A stretch of DNA of 64,000 bases from contig NZ_JACGXN010000001.1 of NCBI RefSeq assembly GCF_014138285.1, positions 248,001-312,000 of the forward strand, written 5' to 3'. The position numbers and the translations under genes were made by a program. Position 1 is the first letter of the stretch. Every line of letters starts with the position of its first letter. This document shows positions 1-9,104 of the stretch, one piece after another. The DNA comes from Phyllobacterium myrsinacearum (lineage in GTDB: Bacteria > Pseudomonadota > Alphaproteobacteria > Rhizobiales > Rhizobiaceae). The notes under the pieces were generated by a model. That model saw only the letters and a program-made list of their open reading frames with translations, was not told the DNA's origin and did no database searches.

Positions 1-2
1 GC

Positions 3-482
3 ATCGACGCCAAATATGCGGTGCTGGCGCTTGCCCTCATCGGCTTTTTCAATGTGATCGGCTCGCTGGCTTCAGGCGTCATCAGCCAGCGTTATTCCAA
101 GCCGAAATTCCTCGTCTATCTCTATATCGGCCGCTCTGTGCTCGTCGCAGCCTTCCTGTTGCTGCCGCAGACCGGTACGACAGTCGTCGTGTTTGCCATC
201 CTGATGGGACTGATGTGGCTTTCAACAGTGCCGCCGACAAATGCACTCGTCGCCATCATGTTCGGCACACGCCATCTCGGCATGCTCGGCGGCATCGTCT
301 TTTTATCGCATCAGGTCGGGTCGTTCCTCGGTGTCTGGCTGGGCGGATATCTCTACGATCACTTCGGCAGCTATGATCCCGTGTGGTGGTTGAGTGTCGT
401 CCTCGGAGTCTTTGCAGCGATCGTGCATTGGCCGATTGAAGAGCGCCAGGCGGACCGCCCCGCCCTGCAACCGGCCGAATAG
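3..482 (+). CDS. MFS transporter, C-terminal part (cut by window edge)
   Basis: The reading frame is open from the first bases of the window, so this is the last 159 residues of a longer membrane protein and the GTG at 21 is not its start. The fragment has about five hydrophobic segments joined by short loops, including a basic cytoplasmic loop (ISQRYSKPKF) after the first segment and a late GVWLGGYLYD segment, as in the C-terminal half of major facilitator transporters of the monocarboxylate/oxalate-formate type. It ends in a short hydrophilic tail. It converges on the GH5 gene with 6 bases between the stops. The substrate cannot be told from this fragment. Confidence 0.8.
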   Translation: MDAKYAVLALALIGFFNVIGSLASGVISQRYSKPKFLVYLYIGRSVLVAAFLLLPQTGTTVVVFAILMGLMWLSTVPPTNALVAIMFGTRHLGMLGGIVFLSHQVGSFLGVWLGGYLYDHFGSYDPVWWLSVVLGVFAAIVHWPIEERQADRPALQPAE

Positions 483-488
483 GTCGCG

Positions 489-1667
489 TTACGGCTGCAG
501 GCGTTTGCGGATGGGTTCGAATTCCGGCGTGGCCTTGCGCTTGACCGGATCCGGCTCATTCGCATCGATGGCTTCCCAGTATTTCCAGTTCACCTTTTCT
601 GATCCGAGCTCGTAGTCCATGCCGTCCCAGCTGTCCTCCCGGAAGCTGTAGAAGGCCCAGTGCAGCCTGTTGCTGTCGAGCGCAGTCAGCACATCCTCAA
701 GATAGGTCTTGCAACCCGCGAGCATCCGTACGCAGCCATATTCGCCCGCCACCAGCCGGTTGAGCGGGATACCCTGCGCCTTGGCCCACTCTACCGGCTT
801 GGCCAGATATTCCGTTACCCTCGACGCGTTCCATGTCACGGTTGATCCGGCATAGGAGACCGCGCCCGGATAGGCATAGGGCTTCGTCCGCTTCAGATTG
901 GGAGCACTCGTGGCCTCATAGGGCTCATACATGTGAAAGCTGTAGACCACCTTCTTGTCATCGAGCGGCGTCGGCCAGTAGCTGAAAGCATCCGCAGCGG
1001 CATACCACCCGGCATCCGCCATAACAGGTGTCACGGGATCGACCTTGCGAATTTCAGCGATAACCGTGTTGTAGAAGCCAATGAGATCGCGCGGGCCGCC
1101 CTTCTGCTTGTCGTACCATGCCCGCATATCGGCTGCGGCGGCATGTTCGGCAATGCCCCCCATCTTTTCCGGCGCGGGCTCGTTGATGATATTGTAGGCG
1201 GCCACGGCCGGATGATCCTTCAACGCCGCGGCCAGATCACGCCAGAACCGCGCTGCCTCCTGCCATTTCGACTTGTCCTGCCAGAGCCGGTCATCGAACT
1301 TGCCATTGTTGTTCTGCGACCAGCGCATGGATGGCAGGGAAAGCGGCGTGATGACGACCTTGAGGCCGGCCTTGTCCGCGCGGTCGAGCGCCGCCTTCAA
1401 CGTGGCAAGATCGGTCGCAGGGATACCCTCGTAATGATCCGCATCACCGATGAGAAAGTCGCGCCTGGCTGGCTTCCACTTGTCGTAGGAAAGCCGCACC
1501 CAGCTTGCGCCGTACTTCTTCAATGCGTCGAAATAGGTTTGGTCGGGCGGCAGCCTGTTGAAGCTGTTACCGCCATGCTGGGGCGTGTCCCAGAAGGTGA
1601 TGAGATCGGCAGCATTGGCCGCACAGGTCATGGAGAGGGAGAGAAACAGGGTTGTCGCGATACGCAT
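489..1667 (-). CDS. Secreted glycoside hydrolase family 5 protein
   Basis: A 392-residue exported (beta/alpha)8 glycosidase of the GH5 (cellulase) superfamily. I chose the ATG at 1667 because it opens directly on a signal peptide (residues 1-19, MRIATTLFLSLSMTCAANA); an in-frame start at 1760 would bury that behind 31 residues. Family landmarks are the acid/base Glu163 in NIINEP, the HMYEP segment near residue 245, and the probable nucleophile Glu309 in GEYG. Members hydrolyse beta-1,4 or beta-1,3/1,6 glucans or mannans; the substrate here is unknown. A terminator separates it from the PTS genes upstream, so it is probably its own transcript. Confidence 0.85.
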   Translation of the reverse strand: MRIATTLFLSLSMTCAANAADLITFWDTPQHGGNSFNRLPPDQTYFDALKKYGASWVRLSYDKWKPARRDFLIGDADHYEGIPATDLATLKAALDRADKAGLKVVITPLSLPSMRWSQNNNGKFDDRLWQDKSKWQEAARFWRDLAAALKDHPAVAAYNIINEPAPEKMGGIAEHAAAADMRAWYDKQKGGPRDLIGFYNTVIAEIRKVDPVTPVMADAGWYAAADAFSYWPTPLDDKKVVYSFHMYEPYEATSAPNLKRTKPYAYPGAVSYAGSTVTWNASRVTEYLAKPVEWAKAQGIPLNRLVAGEYGCVRMLAGCKTYLEDVLTALDSNRLHWAFYSFREDSWDGMDYELGSEKVNWKYWEAIDANEPDPVKRKATPEFEPIRKRLQP

Positions 1668-1756
1668 GGAGCTCTTTCGGATCAATCGTTTGAACGACGA
1701 TTGACGGGGTAGTGAGGCGAGAATGGGTCCAATTTTGTCCAGCACAGTGATTATAA

Positions 1757-1789
1757 ACAAAAACCGCCGCCTGACGGGTCAAGCGGCGG
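1757..1789 (-). terminator. Rho-independent terminator after the PTS genes
   Basis: On the minus strand, arms CCGCCGC and GCGGCGG (1783-1789 and 1764-1770) enclose a 12-nt loop and are followed by TTTTTGTTT. It lies 27 bases past the stop of the EIIB gene and before the GH5 start. Confidence 0.8.
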
Positions 1790-1816
1790 CAATTTCGGCA
1801 ATATCATGTGCAGATA

Positions 1817-2104
1817 TCAATCGCGCAAAACTGCCTCGATCTTGTCGAGTGCTTCGGCTTTGCCAATTCCGGTCAGGAAGGCCAGCGTTGTGATCACCGG
1901 CTTGCCCAGATCTTTCGGCAACTGGGTTGTGGAGACGACCAGATCGACATCATCGATCTGGCTAGCCACCTCGGTTGCCTTGCACTGGCGTGAATTGAAC
2001 GTGATACCGCGTTCCTTCAGTGCGTCCTCCACTGCATGGGCAACGACGGTTGACGTCGCGATACCGGTTCCGCAGGCGAAAAGTACGGTCTTTTGTTTGG
2101 TCAT
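1817..2104 (-). CDS. PTS EIIB, galactitol type
   Basis: A 95-residue cytoplasmic phosphotransfer protein. The N-terminal beta strand runs into the active-site P-loop ACGTG with phospho-acceptor Cys11, and size and sequence (TVLFACGTGIATST, then a helix and KATEV) fit EIIB of the galactitol/lactose class. It takes phosphate from EIIA and passes it to the sugar bound by EIIC. It is last in the IIC-IIA-IIB order, 27 bases after EIIA, and followed by a terminator. The true sugar could be galactitol or another polyol or pentose; nothing in the sequence decides this. Confidence 0.87.
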   Translation of the reverse strand: MTKQKTVLFACGTGIATSTVVAHAVEDALKERGITFNSRQCKATEVASQIDDVDLVVSTTQLPKDLGKPVITTLAFLTGIGKAEALDKIEAVLRD

Positions 2105-2131
2105 TGGTCCCTCTTTATCCCAGGCATCATA

Positions 2132-2593
2132 TCAAGCCAGAAGCCGGGTTATGTCTTCAACAGTATTGGATTGCATCAAGGCAGCGATTGTCTCTGCAGA
2201 CTGAATCGTCATGGCGATTTCCTGCAGCATTTCGATCTGCTGATCCTTGTCGTTCAATGCCATCAGAAAAACCACGCTGACCTGCAGCTTTTCATCCGGA
2301 TCTTCCATGTTACAGAAGGTCACCGGCCTGCACAGCGTCGCCATGGCCAGCCCCGGCTTCAGCACATGTTCGGGGTCCGTATGCGGAATGGCAACATTGT
2401 TGTCCAACCCCAACGGCAAGCCAGTCGGCAACGTGGCCTCCCGGGCAAGCACCGCTTCGGCAAAGCTCGGTTTCACGTATCCCAGACGGTGCAAACGATC
2501 GGAAAGAATCCGGATCACGTCCTGATCACTTCCGGCCTCGACCCCAAGGACTATCGCCCCGGGATCGAGATAGTTCAACAAGGCTTTCGCCAT
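2132..2593 (-). CDS. PTS EIIA, fructose/mannitol superfamily
   Basis: A 153-residue EIIA domain of the PTS_EIIA type-2 fold (GatA/FruA/PtsN family). His71 in NVAIPHTDPEHV is the expected phosphorylation site, which receives phosphate from HPr. It lies between EIIC (37 bases upstream) and EIIB (27 bases downstream). Its neighbours make it a sugar-transport EIIA and not the regulatory PtsN that is the usual rhizobial copy. No EI or HPr gene is in the window, so the general components must come from elsewhere. Confidence 0.88.
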   Translation of the reverse strand: MAKALLNYLDPGAIVLGVEAGSDQDVIRILSDRLHRLGYVKPSFAEAVLAREATLPTGLPLGLDNNVAIPHTDPEHVLKPGLAMATLCRPVTFCNMEDPDEKLQVSVVFLMALNDKDQQIEMLQEIAMTIQSAETIAALMQSNTVEDITRLLA

Positions 2594-2630
2594 TCACTTA
2601 CTCCAGTATGCGTCTTGTCAGGCAGTCTTA

Positions 2631-4022
2631 TCAGGCATTTTCATCGGCACCGGCAGCACGCTCCCATGCGGCCGTGTTGCGATGATAAGCCCAGAACGCA
2701 CCAGCAATGATGATCGCGAGAACACCAAGACCAGCAGCACCGAGACCGCGGATCGCAGCAATTACCGCATAGGAAACCCACAGGAACCCATCAACGACAC
2801 TGGTAATCTGCACCGCATTGGCTGGCATCTTGAAGCCGGACGACTGGGCGGCGCTGGTGAACAGCGGTGCGAGCGCGTTGGCAACATAGAAACCGACAGC
2901 CAGCGTGAAGGTGCCTACGATGACCATGCGGAAGACATTCCCCTTCAACAGCGGCGCTGTCATGGCAACGATGAACGGAATAACCGCCAGATCGGCAAAA
3001 AGGATGACGCGGTTACCCGGGAGGATGATCGACAGGATAATCGCGATCGGCACGAGGATCAGCGACGAGGAAATCGCTGCGGGATGACCGATCAGGATTG
3101 CCGAATCAAGACCGACCAGCAATTCACGATCGCCCGTCCGCTTCTTGACGAAAGCCTGCGCCGCGTCGGAGACCGGCAGAAGTCCTTCCATCAGGATTTT
3201 CACCATGCGCGGCAGCAACAGCATCACTGCGGCCAAGGTCATGCCGGTCTGAAGCACCTTGCTGAGAACCACGCCGAAATCTCCGGCATTGTAATAGGCT
3301 ATGATACCCAGGATAAGACCGATGATCAGGCCGAGAATGACTGGCTCGCCAAAAACCCCGAAGCGCTTTTCGAATGTCTCCGTATTGATTTCGATCTTGT
3401 TGATGCCGGGAATCCGGTCGATGATCCAGTTCAGCACAATAGCGATCGGCAAGATCTGCGCAGACGCCAGATGCGGCACGGAAATGCCGGGGATGCCGTA
3501 GAACTGCTGGACGGCCTTGGCCGACCAATCAGCAAAGAGCAAGCACAGCGCGACCATCAGCGCAGCGACAATCAGGCCATAAACCAGACTGTCGGTGGCA
3601 GCGACGGCGAGTGAGCCGATAAAGGCAAAGTGCCAGAAATTCCACACGTCCACATTGAGCGTACGGGTCAAACGGGTCAAAAGCAGTACGATATTGACAG
3701 CGATACCGATCGGAATCACCCACAAACCGACGGACGATCCGAAAGCGATGGCAGCGGCAGACGGCCAACCTACATCAACGATATCGCGCTGAATGCCGGT
3801 GTTGGTGACGATCGCCTTGGCGACATCGCCAATCGATGTCAGCATCAGCCCGAGAACCAGATTGATGCCGATAAAGGCCACACCGATGGTGACGGCAGCG
3901 CGGAACGCCCGTCCCACCTTGGCCCCCAGCACAACGGCAATGATAAAAATAACGATCGGCAAAAGGACCGTCGGTCCCATCGTGTCGACGGCTGCCTTCA
4001 GGCCCGCCAAGAAACTGTCCAT
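2631..4022 (-). CDS. PTS EIIC, galactitol type membrane permease
   Basis: A 463-residue polytopic inner-membrane protein with about ten or more hydrophobic segments, matching the GatC family of PTS permeases that bind and translocate the sugar during phosphorylation. I chose the ATG at 4022 (MDSFLAGLKAAVDTMG) because GGGGAGG lies just upstream of it; an ATG at 4067 in the same frame has no comparable ribosome site. It is the first gene of a IIC-IIA-IIB unit. The 223 bases upstream, to the thioesterase stop, should hold the promoter; I see no regulator gene beside it. Confidence 0.88.
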   Translation of the reverse strand: MDSFLAGLKAAVDTMGPTVLLPIVIFIIAVVLGAKVGRAFRAAVTIGVAFIGINLVLGLMLTSIGDVAKAIVTNTGIQRDIVDVGWPSAAAIAFGSSVGLWVIPIGIAVNIVLLLTRLTRTLNVDVWNFWHFAFIGSLAVAATDSLVYGLIVAALMVALCLLFADWSAKAVQQFYGIPGISVPHLASAQILPIAIVLNWIIDRIPGINKIEINTETFEKRFGVFGEPVILGLIIGLILGIIAYYNAGDFGVVLSKVLQTGMTLAAVMLLLPRMVKILMEGLLPVSDAAQAFVKKRTGDRELLVGLDSAILIGHPAAISSSLILVPIAIILSIILPGNRVILFADLAVIPFIVAMTAPLLKGNVFRMVIVGTFTLAVGFYVANALAPLFTSAAQSSGFKMPANAVQITSVVDGFLWVSYAVIAAIRGLGAAGLGVLAIIIAGAFWAYHRNTAAWERAAGADENA

Positions 4023-4245
4023 TCCAACCTCCCCAGCAGCCATGTTGGGCTGCGCATAACCCCACAACGCTCGTTTTTGCGTCGCGCCAATGTTTGACAG
4101 GATATGCAGGAAAAACTAGCGGATTTTCAGAAAATTCGACGGGAATTCACACTTGTACGCAGCGATTTTTATGCAAATTCCCAACGTGTGGGCAGAATTT
4201 CATGTATCGGAAAATCTTCGCCGGTTTTAAGTATTCAAACCGGTC

Positions 4246-4764
4246 TCAGCCGCCGCGCATGAAACTCTCAAGCGGGAAAATCGCACAGGTCTCCGTACCA
4301 TGGGCGAGAAGCTTGCCATTGGCGTCCCTCAGGAAAGCTTCGGACGTCGCGAGCGTGCGGCCGCGATGCACAAGCTTGCCCTCGCAGAAGACAGGACCGG
4401 TCTCCGGTGAAAGTGGACGGACCAGGTTCACTTTGAATTCCACCGTTGTGTAGGCTTCACCCGCCTTGAGGGTCGTCATCACGCAGCAGGCAAGCGCCGA
4501 ATCCATCAGCGTGGCGACCCAGCCGCCATGAATGCCGCCCAGGGGATTGAGATGTTCCTGTGCCGGGATGCCTTTGAAGACAACCCGGTTCAGTTCGACC
4601 TCGTGCAGGTTGAAGGACAGCGTTCTGGCAATGGGCGGTGCGGGATACTCGCCTCGCAACATTGCCTGCAGGATATCCAGACCGCTGCGCTTTGCCAGAT
4701 CGGCAAGCGGCAGCATGCCTATGCCGCCGGGAAACTCAATCGCTGACACAGTGTCTGAACTCAT
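4246..4764 (-). CDS. PaaI-type hotdog thioesterase
   Basis: A 172-residue single hotdog-fold protein. The family helix motif is present as LGGIHGGWVATLMDSALAC (HGG at 79-81, Asp88), the signature of PaaI/YbgC-type acyl-CoA thioesterases. The start codon overlaps the recO stop as ATGA, so the two are translationally coupled at the end of the lepB-rnc-era-recO run. The acyl-CoA substrate is unknown; the family includes phenylacetyl-CoA and broad medium-chain thioesterases. Confidence 0.85.
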   Translation of the reverse strand: MSSDTVSAIEFPGGIGMLPLADLAKRSGLDILQAMLRGEYPAPPIARTLSFNLHEVELNRVVFKGIPAQEHLNPLGGIHGGWVATLMDSALACCVMTTLKAGEAYTTVEFKVNLVRPLSPETGPVFCEGKLVHRGRTLATSEAFLRDANGKLLAHGTETCAIFPLESFMRGG

Positions 4765-5537
4765 GGAAGCGCTGACCTTTCCTCTGCAGCCGGTGTCTGT
4801 CCTCCCGCTTTTGATATCGATCGGGCTACTGCCGTCAAGAACCCGTCGCGCGACTCCGGCGCTTTCAGCGCCCGCGGTTCCCAGACATGGCGGGTAAAGA
4901 AGAAACTGGTCAGGCGAAATGCATCCGCAAGTTCCGCGAGGGAAGCCACCCGCACCTTTGAACTGATCATGAAGGGCGGCATCACCAGAAGCTTGTCAGC
5001 CCACGGCGCACCGGCATCGCGCGATACGGCCCGGCCGGATTTCGGCGAGACATAGGCCAGGTTCTCGTCGCTGCCCGTTGCCGCACAGCGTTTCAGATCA
5101 AGGCCGAAACCCAGCTCCTCAAGCATCATCACCTCAAACCGCAGGAGCAGTTCGCCGGAGATCAATGGGTCGTCGCAATGTTCGAGGATAATGGCGAGCG
5201 TTTCGAAGAGGCCCTGATGCGGATCACGCTCCGGCAGCAACCGCAGATGCGCGGCAGCCAGTTGCAGGGCATAGAGACCGACGGGCTGTTCGATCAGCCG
5301 CGCAGCGGCAAAGGAGACGGGTTCGATCTGCATCATGCCGAGATGTTCGTCGATGCGCGCGCGCCAGATGACATCCACCCGGTTTCCCGGTTGCAGCAGC
5401 GGTTGCATACGGCGGGAACGTCCCCCGCGCACAAGGCCCATGTGGCGGCCGTGCTCACGCGTCATCAGCTCGAGGATCGCACTGGTTTCACCGTGCCGCC
5501 TCGTTCCCAGTATGATTCCTTCGTCCCGCCATTCCAT
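4761..5537 (-). CDS. recO: DNA repair protein RecO
   Basis: A 258-residue RecO. The N-terminal OB fold opens with WRDEGIILGTRRHGE and has the typical LVRGGRSRRMQPLLQPG segment near residues 36-52; the rest is the helical C-terminal domain. RecO loads RecA onto SSB-coated single-stranded DNA with RecR in the RecF pathway. It is 15 bases downstream of era, and the order rnc-era-recO is conserved in alphaproteobacteria. It overlaps the following thioesterase by 4 bases. Confidence 0.95.
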   Translation of the reverse strand: MEWRDEGIILGTRRHGETSAILELMTREHGRHMGLVRGGRSRRMQPLLQPGNRVDVIWRARIDEHLGMMQIEPVSFAAARLIEQPVGLYALQLAAAHLRLLPERDPHQGLFETLAIILEHCDDPLISGELLLRFEVMMLEELGFGLDLKRCAATGSDENLAYVSPKSGRAVSRDAGAPWADKLLVMPPFMISSKVRVASLAELADAFRLTSFFFTRHVWEPRALKAPESRDGFLTAVARSISKAGGQTPAAEERSALP

Positions 5538-5552
5538 CGGGCGAGACTCGCG

Positions 5553-6491
5553 CTATCCGTGCGGGAATTCAAGGCCCATTTCGCGGTAACGCTCGGGATC
5601 GTTGCCCCAATTGTCACGAACCTTCACGAACAGGAACAGATGGACTTTCTGTTCCAGGATCTCCATCAGTTCCTTGCGCGCCGCTTGACCGATGGACTTG
5701 ATCGCCTGCCCTTCGTGGCCAAGTACGATCTTCTTCTGGCTGTCGCGCTCGACATAAATGACCTGTTGGATACGGACAGAGCCGTCCGGCTTTTCTTCCC
5801 AGCTCTCGGTCTCGATGGTCGAGGAGTACGGCAATTCATTGTGCAGGCGCAAAAAAAGCTTTTCGCGAGTGATTTCAGCAGCCAGCATGCGCATCGGCAT
5901 GTCGGAAATCTGGTCTTCCGGATAATACCAAGGACCCTCAGGCAGATTGTCAGCGAGGTATTTCAGCAGATCCTTGCAGCCATAGCCCTTCAGGGCCGAA
6001 ATCATGAACGTCTTGTCGAAATTGATCTTCTCATTGGCGCGTTGCGCCAGTTCCAGAAGTTTCGGCGCTTCGATGCGATCGACCTTGTTGAGGACGAGAA
6101 TGACCTTGCGCTTCTTTTCGTGCAGGCTGCCCAGAATGGCTTCAGCCTCTTCGTTAATGCCCTCTTCCACATCGATCAGCACAAGAACGATATCGGCATC
6201 CTTCGCGCCACCCCAGGCAGTCGTCACCATGGCGCGGTCAAGCCGGCGCTTCGGCTTGAATATACCCGGAGTGTCAACCAGTACCATCTGCGTGCGGTCG
6301 TGAATGACAATGCCGCGCACCAGCGCACGCGTTGTCTGCACCTTGTGGGTGACAATCGAAACCTTGCTGCCGACCAGTTGGTTGACCAGCGTCGACTTGC
6401 CGGCATTCGGAGCGCCGATCAAAGCAATAAAGCCCGAACGCGTCGGGCCCTCTGGCTGGGTCGCCTCCGGTGTTACATCCTGATCGGTCAT
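5553..6491 (-). CDS. era: GTPase Era
   Basis: A 312-residue GTPase that binds the 3' end of 16S rRNA during 30S assembly. The N-terminal G domain shows GAPNAGKST (26-34), DTPGI and NKVD; the C-terminal KH domain carries GHEGQAIKSIG. Length is normal for Era with a short N-terminal extension. The start ATGA overlaps the rnc stop by 4 bases, indicating coupled translation with RNase III. Confidence 0.97.
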   Translation of the reverse strand: MTDQDVTPEATQPEGPTRSGFIALIGAPNAGKSTLVNQLVGSKVSIVTHKVQTTRALVRGIVIHDRTQMVLVDTPGIFKPKRRLDRAMVTTAWGGAKDADIVLVLIDVEEGINEEAEAILGSLHEKKRKVILVLNKVDRIEAPKLLELAQRANEKINFDKTFMISALKGYGCKDLLKYLADNLPEGPWYYPEDQISDMPMRMLAAEITREKLFLRLHNELPYSSTIETESWEEKPDGSVRIQQVIYVERDSQKKIVLGHEGQAIKSIGQAARKELMEILEQKVHLFLFVKVRDNWGNDPERYREMGLEFPHG

Positions 6492-7201
6492 TTTGGTCCC
6501 TCTTCCTGCGTCTTCTGACGGACGCCTTCCCGGTAAAGCAAGGCGACGGCAGCTTCCTGCTCGGCAATACGCTTGGAGCGCCCCATGCCGGTGGCAGGGG
6601 CAAAGCCCTTCACCTCTACCTTCACCGTAAACTGTGGATCATGGTCAGGGCCGGTGCGCTCGACCACGCTGTATAATGGCTGGGCACCATCCTGCTGGTG
6701 TGCCCATTCCTGCAACTCAGTCTTGGGATCGCGCTGCGCCGAATTGATTTCGCGCGCGCGGGCATCCCAGTAACGCTGGATGAAAGGTTGCGCCGCTTCA
6801 AGCCCGCCGTCCAGATAAATCGTTGCGATCAGCGATTCCACAACGTCGGCGCGCAGGCTTTTCAGCCGCTTGTCCGCCAGTCCCTTCACATCGGAACCGG
6901 TGCGGATGAATTCGTGCAGGCCGATTTCATCGGCCACGTCAGCGCATGTATCCGCGTTGACCAGCGAATTGAGCCGCAACGACAGCTCGCCTTCGCTTGC
7001 CGTGGGATAGACGCGGAACAGCATCTCGGCAATGACCAGCCCCAGGACGCGATCACCAAGAAATTCGAGCCGCTCATAATCGGACCCGACCGACTGGCGC
7101 GCGCTGGCATGGGTCAGCGCACGCTCGAGGCGGGCGATATCACGAAATGTATGGCTCGTCTGCTCCTCCAGTCTGCGAACGGCGTCTGCGGACAAGGTCA
7201 T
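6488..7201 (-). CDS. rnc: Ribonuclease III
   Basis: A 237-residue double-stranded-RNA endonuclease that processes rRNA precursors. The signature ERLEFLGDRVL (residues 43-53) holds the catalytic acidic residues, and a dsRNA-binding domain starts near residue 157 (DPKTELQEWAHQQ) and ends with GRSKRIAEQEAA. The ATG at 7201 is preferred because it follows the lepB stop by 7 bases; a start at 7240 in the same frame would overlap lepB by 32 bases. Ribosome binding upstream is weak (GAG), consistent with coupling to lepB. Confidence 0.95.
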   Translation of the reverse strand: MTLSADAVRRLEEQTSHTFRDIARLERALTHASARQSVGSDYERLEFLGDRVLGLVIAEMLFRVYPTASEGELSLRLNSLVNADTCADVADEIGLHEFIRTGSDVKGLADKRLKSLRADVVESLIATIYLDGGLEAAQPFIQRYWDARAREINSAQRDPKTELQEWAHQQDGAQPLYSVVERTGPDHDPQFTVKVEVKGFAPATGMGRSKRIAEQEAAVALLYREGVRQKTQEEGPK

Positions 7202-7208
7202 AGGCGGC

Positions 7209-7982
7209 TCATTGGCTCTTCGGGGTGAAAGAGGTTCCATTCACACTGCGCAGGAGACGATCGAAGCGCATTTCCGTTGGCCAGCGCCAGATTTCCAGCG
7301 GGCTTGCCTTGTCGGCAATGGAGAAGAAAATGATGTTGGCGCGGCCGATGAAATTCTCGAGTGGCACTGTTCCCAGATCAAAACGGCTGTCGGCAGAATT
7401 GTCCCGGTTATCGCCCATCATGAAGAACTGTCCGGCAGGAACAGTGAATTCCCGCGTATTGTCCCCAAGACCATTCTGGGTAAGGTCAAGCGTATCGTAC
7501 GTGACACCGTTCGGCAGCGTCTCACGATAAACGTCAACCGGATGCGTCACCTCGGTCACATCAGGATTGTTGATCTGGCCGACCTTCACGCGCGGTATGG
7601 CAACGCCATTGATATAGACAACCCCCTCACGGACCTGCACCTTGTCGCCGGGCAGACCGATGACGCGCTTGATGTAGTCAATGGACGTATCGGCAGGCGT
7701 GCGGAAAACGGCAACGTCACCCCGGAGCGGCTCGCTGCCCCAGATGCGGCCCGAAAACAGGTTGGGCGACAGTGGCAGCGAATATTTCGAGAAGCCGTAG
7801 GAAAACTTCGAAACGAAGAGGTAATCGCCTTCAAGCAAAGTCGGGCGCATGGAGCCGGACGGAATATTGAATGGCTGGATCAGCACCGTCCGGATAACCA
7901 GAGCGAGCAGCAGAGCCTGTACGACAACGCTGATCGTCTCGCCCAGACCGCCAGATTTTTTCACAACAGATTTGTCGCTCAC
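7209..7982 (-). CDS. lepB: Signal peptidase I
   Basis: A 257-residue membrane-anchored serine protease that removes signal peptides of Sec and Tat substrates. One N-terminal membrane helix (about residues 16-36) precedes the catalytic NIPSGSM box (Ser44) and the general-base Lys105 in YIKRVIGLPGD; the GDNRDNSADSR box is also present. It lies between acpS (88-base gap) and rnc (7-base gap), the standard alphaproteobacterial order. Confidence 0.97.
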   Translation of the reverse strand: MSDKSVVKKSGGLGETISVVVQALLLALVIRTVLIQPFNIPSGSMRPTLLEGDYLFVSKFSYGFSKYSLPLSPNLFSGRIWGSEPLRGDVAVFRTPADTSIDYIKRVIGLPGDKVQVREGVVYINGVAIPRVKVGQINNPDVTEVTHPVDVYRETLPNGVTYDTLDLTQNGLGDNTREFTVPAGQFFMMGDNRDNSADSRFDLGTVPLENFIGRANIIFFSIADKASPLEIWRWPTEMRFDRLLRSVNGTSFTPKSQ

Positions 7983-8070
7983 GCTCGTCCTATCTCCAAA
8001 TTTATAACGTGCACCCTCTTAACCGCTGAATCCGCAGGGAGCAATGCCGCTTAATGGCGTTTGATTGCGG

Positions 8071-8475
8071 CTATTCTTCGATTTTCAGCGCTTCGATAAT
8101 CACGAATGCTTGCGCGAGCGGGAAATCGTCAGTGATCGTCACATGGATGCGAGCCGTGTGGCCAACGGGCAGAATCGCATCGAGACGCTTGGCCGCACCA
8201 TTGGTGAGACGCATCGTCGGTGCGCCGCTCGGCAGGTTCACAACACCCATATCGCGCCAGAAAACACCTTGGGAAAGACCGGTTCCAAGGGCTTTGGCAC
8301 AGGCTTCCTTTGCGGCAAAACGCTTGGCATAGGACGCAGCACGCTGTTTGCGGCGTTCGGATTTGACTTGCTCGACTGATGTATAGACTCTGTTGATGAA
8401 ACGCTCGCCATGGCGTTCCAATGTCTTCTCGATGCGCCTTATATCGATCAGGTCACTGCCGATCCCGATGATCAT
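8071..8475 (-). CDS. acpS: Holo-ACP synthase
   Basis: A 134-residue AcpS-type phosphopantetheinyl transferase, which activates the acyl carrier protein with the 4'-phosphopantetheine arm of CoA. The magnesium-binding residues sit in GIGSDLIDI near the N-terminus and [14 protein letters not shown] in the middle. Length is typical. Its start overlaps the end of the DUF2062 gene by 4 bases. Confidence 0.95.
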   Translation of the reverse strand: MIIGIGSDLIDIRRIEKTLERHGERFINRVYTSVEQVKSERRKQRAASYAKRFAAKEACAKALGTGLSQGVFWRDMGVVNLPSGAPTMRLTNGAAKRLDAILPVGHTARIHVTITDDFPLAQAFVIIEALKIEE

Positions 8476-9032
8476 GACGGTTCAGCGACCTTTTCCATCC
8501 GAAACCCGGCCTTTCGCCGGTTCTGGAAACTCGCGACAATCCAGCGCGTCGGAAAATAAACGACAAGCGCGGCAATCAATCCAAGGGGAACAGCGCCGAT
8601 CAACATGGGTTTGATGATTGGGCCCCACAGCTGACCGAAATCGAGATGCCGCAACATGTGGGCAAGATGGTGAGGAAATGGTTCGTCGCTGGGACCGCCG
8701 CTCAGAACAAAGCGCCCCGCTTCCAGCGTTGCACCCCAGATAAATGGCAGGAAAACCGGATTGCCGAGCGTCGTACCGAGAACAGCGGCTGCTATATTGC
8801 CGCCGATCACCCAGGCAATGGCCAGCGCCACGGCAATATGAACACCAAGAAGCGGAATAAACGAGGCAAAAATGCCCGCGGCCAAGCCCGCAGCAATAGC
8901 ATGCGGCGTCGCTCGCAGCCGCAATACGCGCTTGCCAAAATAACGCAGTGACCGGCCGATGGAGCGGCGCGGCCACAGCGCAGTACGCATCCGTTCACGA
9001 AAGCCCGGTTTTGCACGCCGTTTGAAGAGCAT
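8472..9032 (-). CDS. DUF2062 membrane protein
   Basis: A 186-residue membrane protein of the DUF2062 family. A basic N-terminus is followed by hydrophobic segments including [23 protein letters not shown], the family's characteristic start, then an [17 protein letters not shown] segment and a last transmembrane helix. Function is unknown. It is translationally coupled to acpS (ATGA overlap). Confidence 0.85.
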   Translation of the reverse strand: MLFKRRAKPGFRERMRTALWPRRSIGRSLRYFGKRVLRLRATPHAIAAGLAAGIFASFIPLLGVHIAVALAIAWVIGGNIAAAVLGTTLGNPVFLPFIWGATLEAGRFVLSGGPSDEPFPHHLAHMLRHLDFGQLWGPIIKPMLIGAVPLGLIAALVVYFPTRWIVASFQNRRKAGFRMEKVAEPS

Positions 9033-9104
9033 TGGTATTCAGGTTCCTCGGTACCGGAGCCAGCGAGTGTAAAACTGACTCAGGTGCTGTCTTCTTATGG
9101 TTAA

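Noticed and set aside
933-1712. Long plus-strand frame across the GH5 gene
   Set aside because: It is antisense to a protein with signal peptide and catalytic motifs; its own sequence shows no domain.
5178-6518. 446-codon plus-strand frame over recO and era
   Set aside because: Antisense to two proteins with full family motifs; caused by high GC at third positions.
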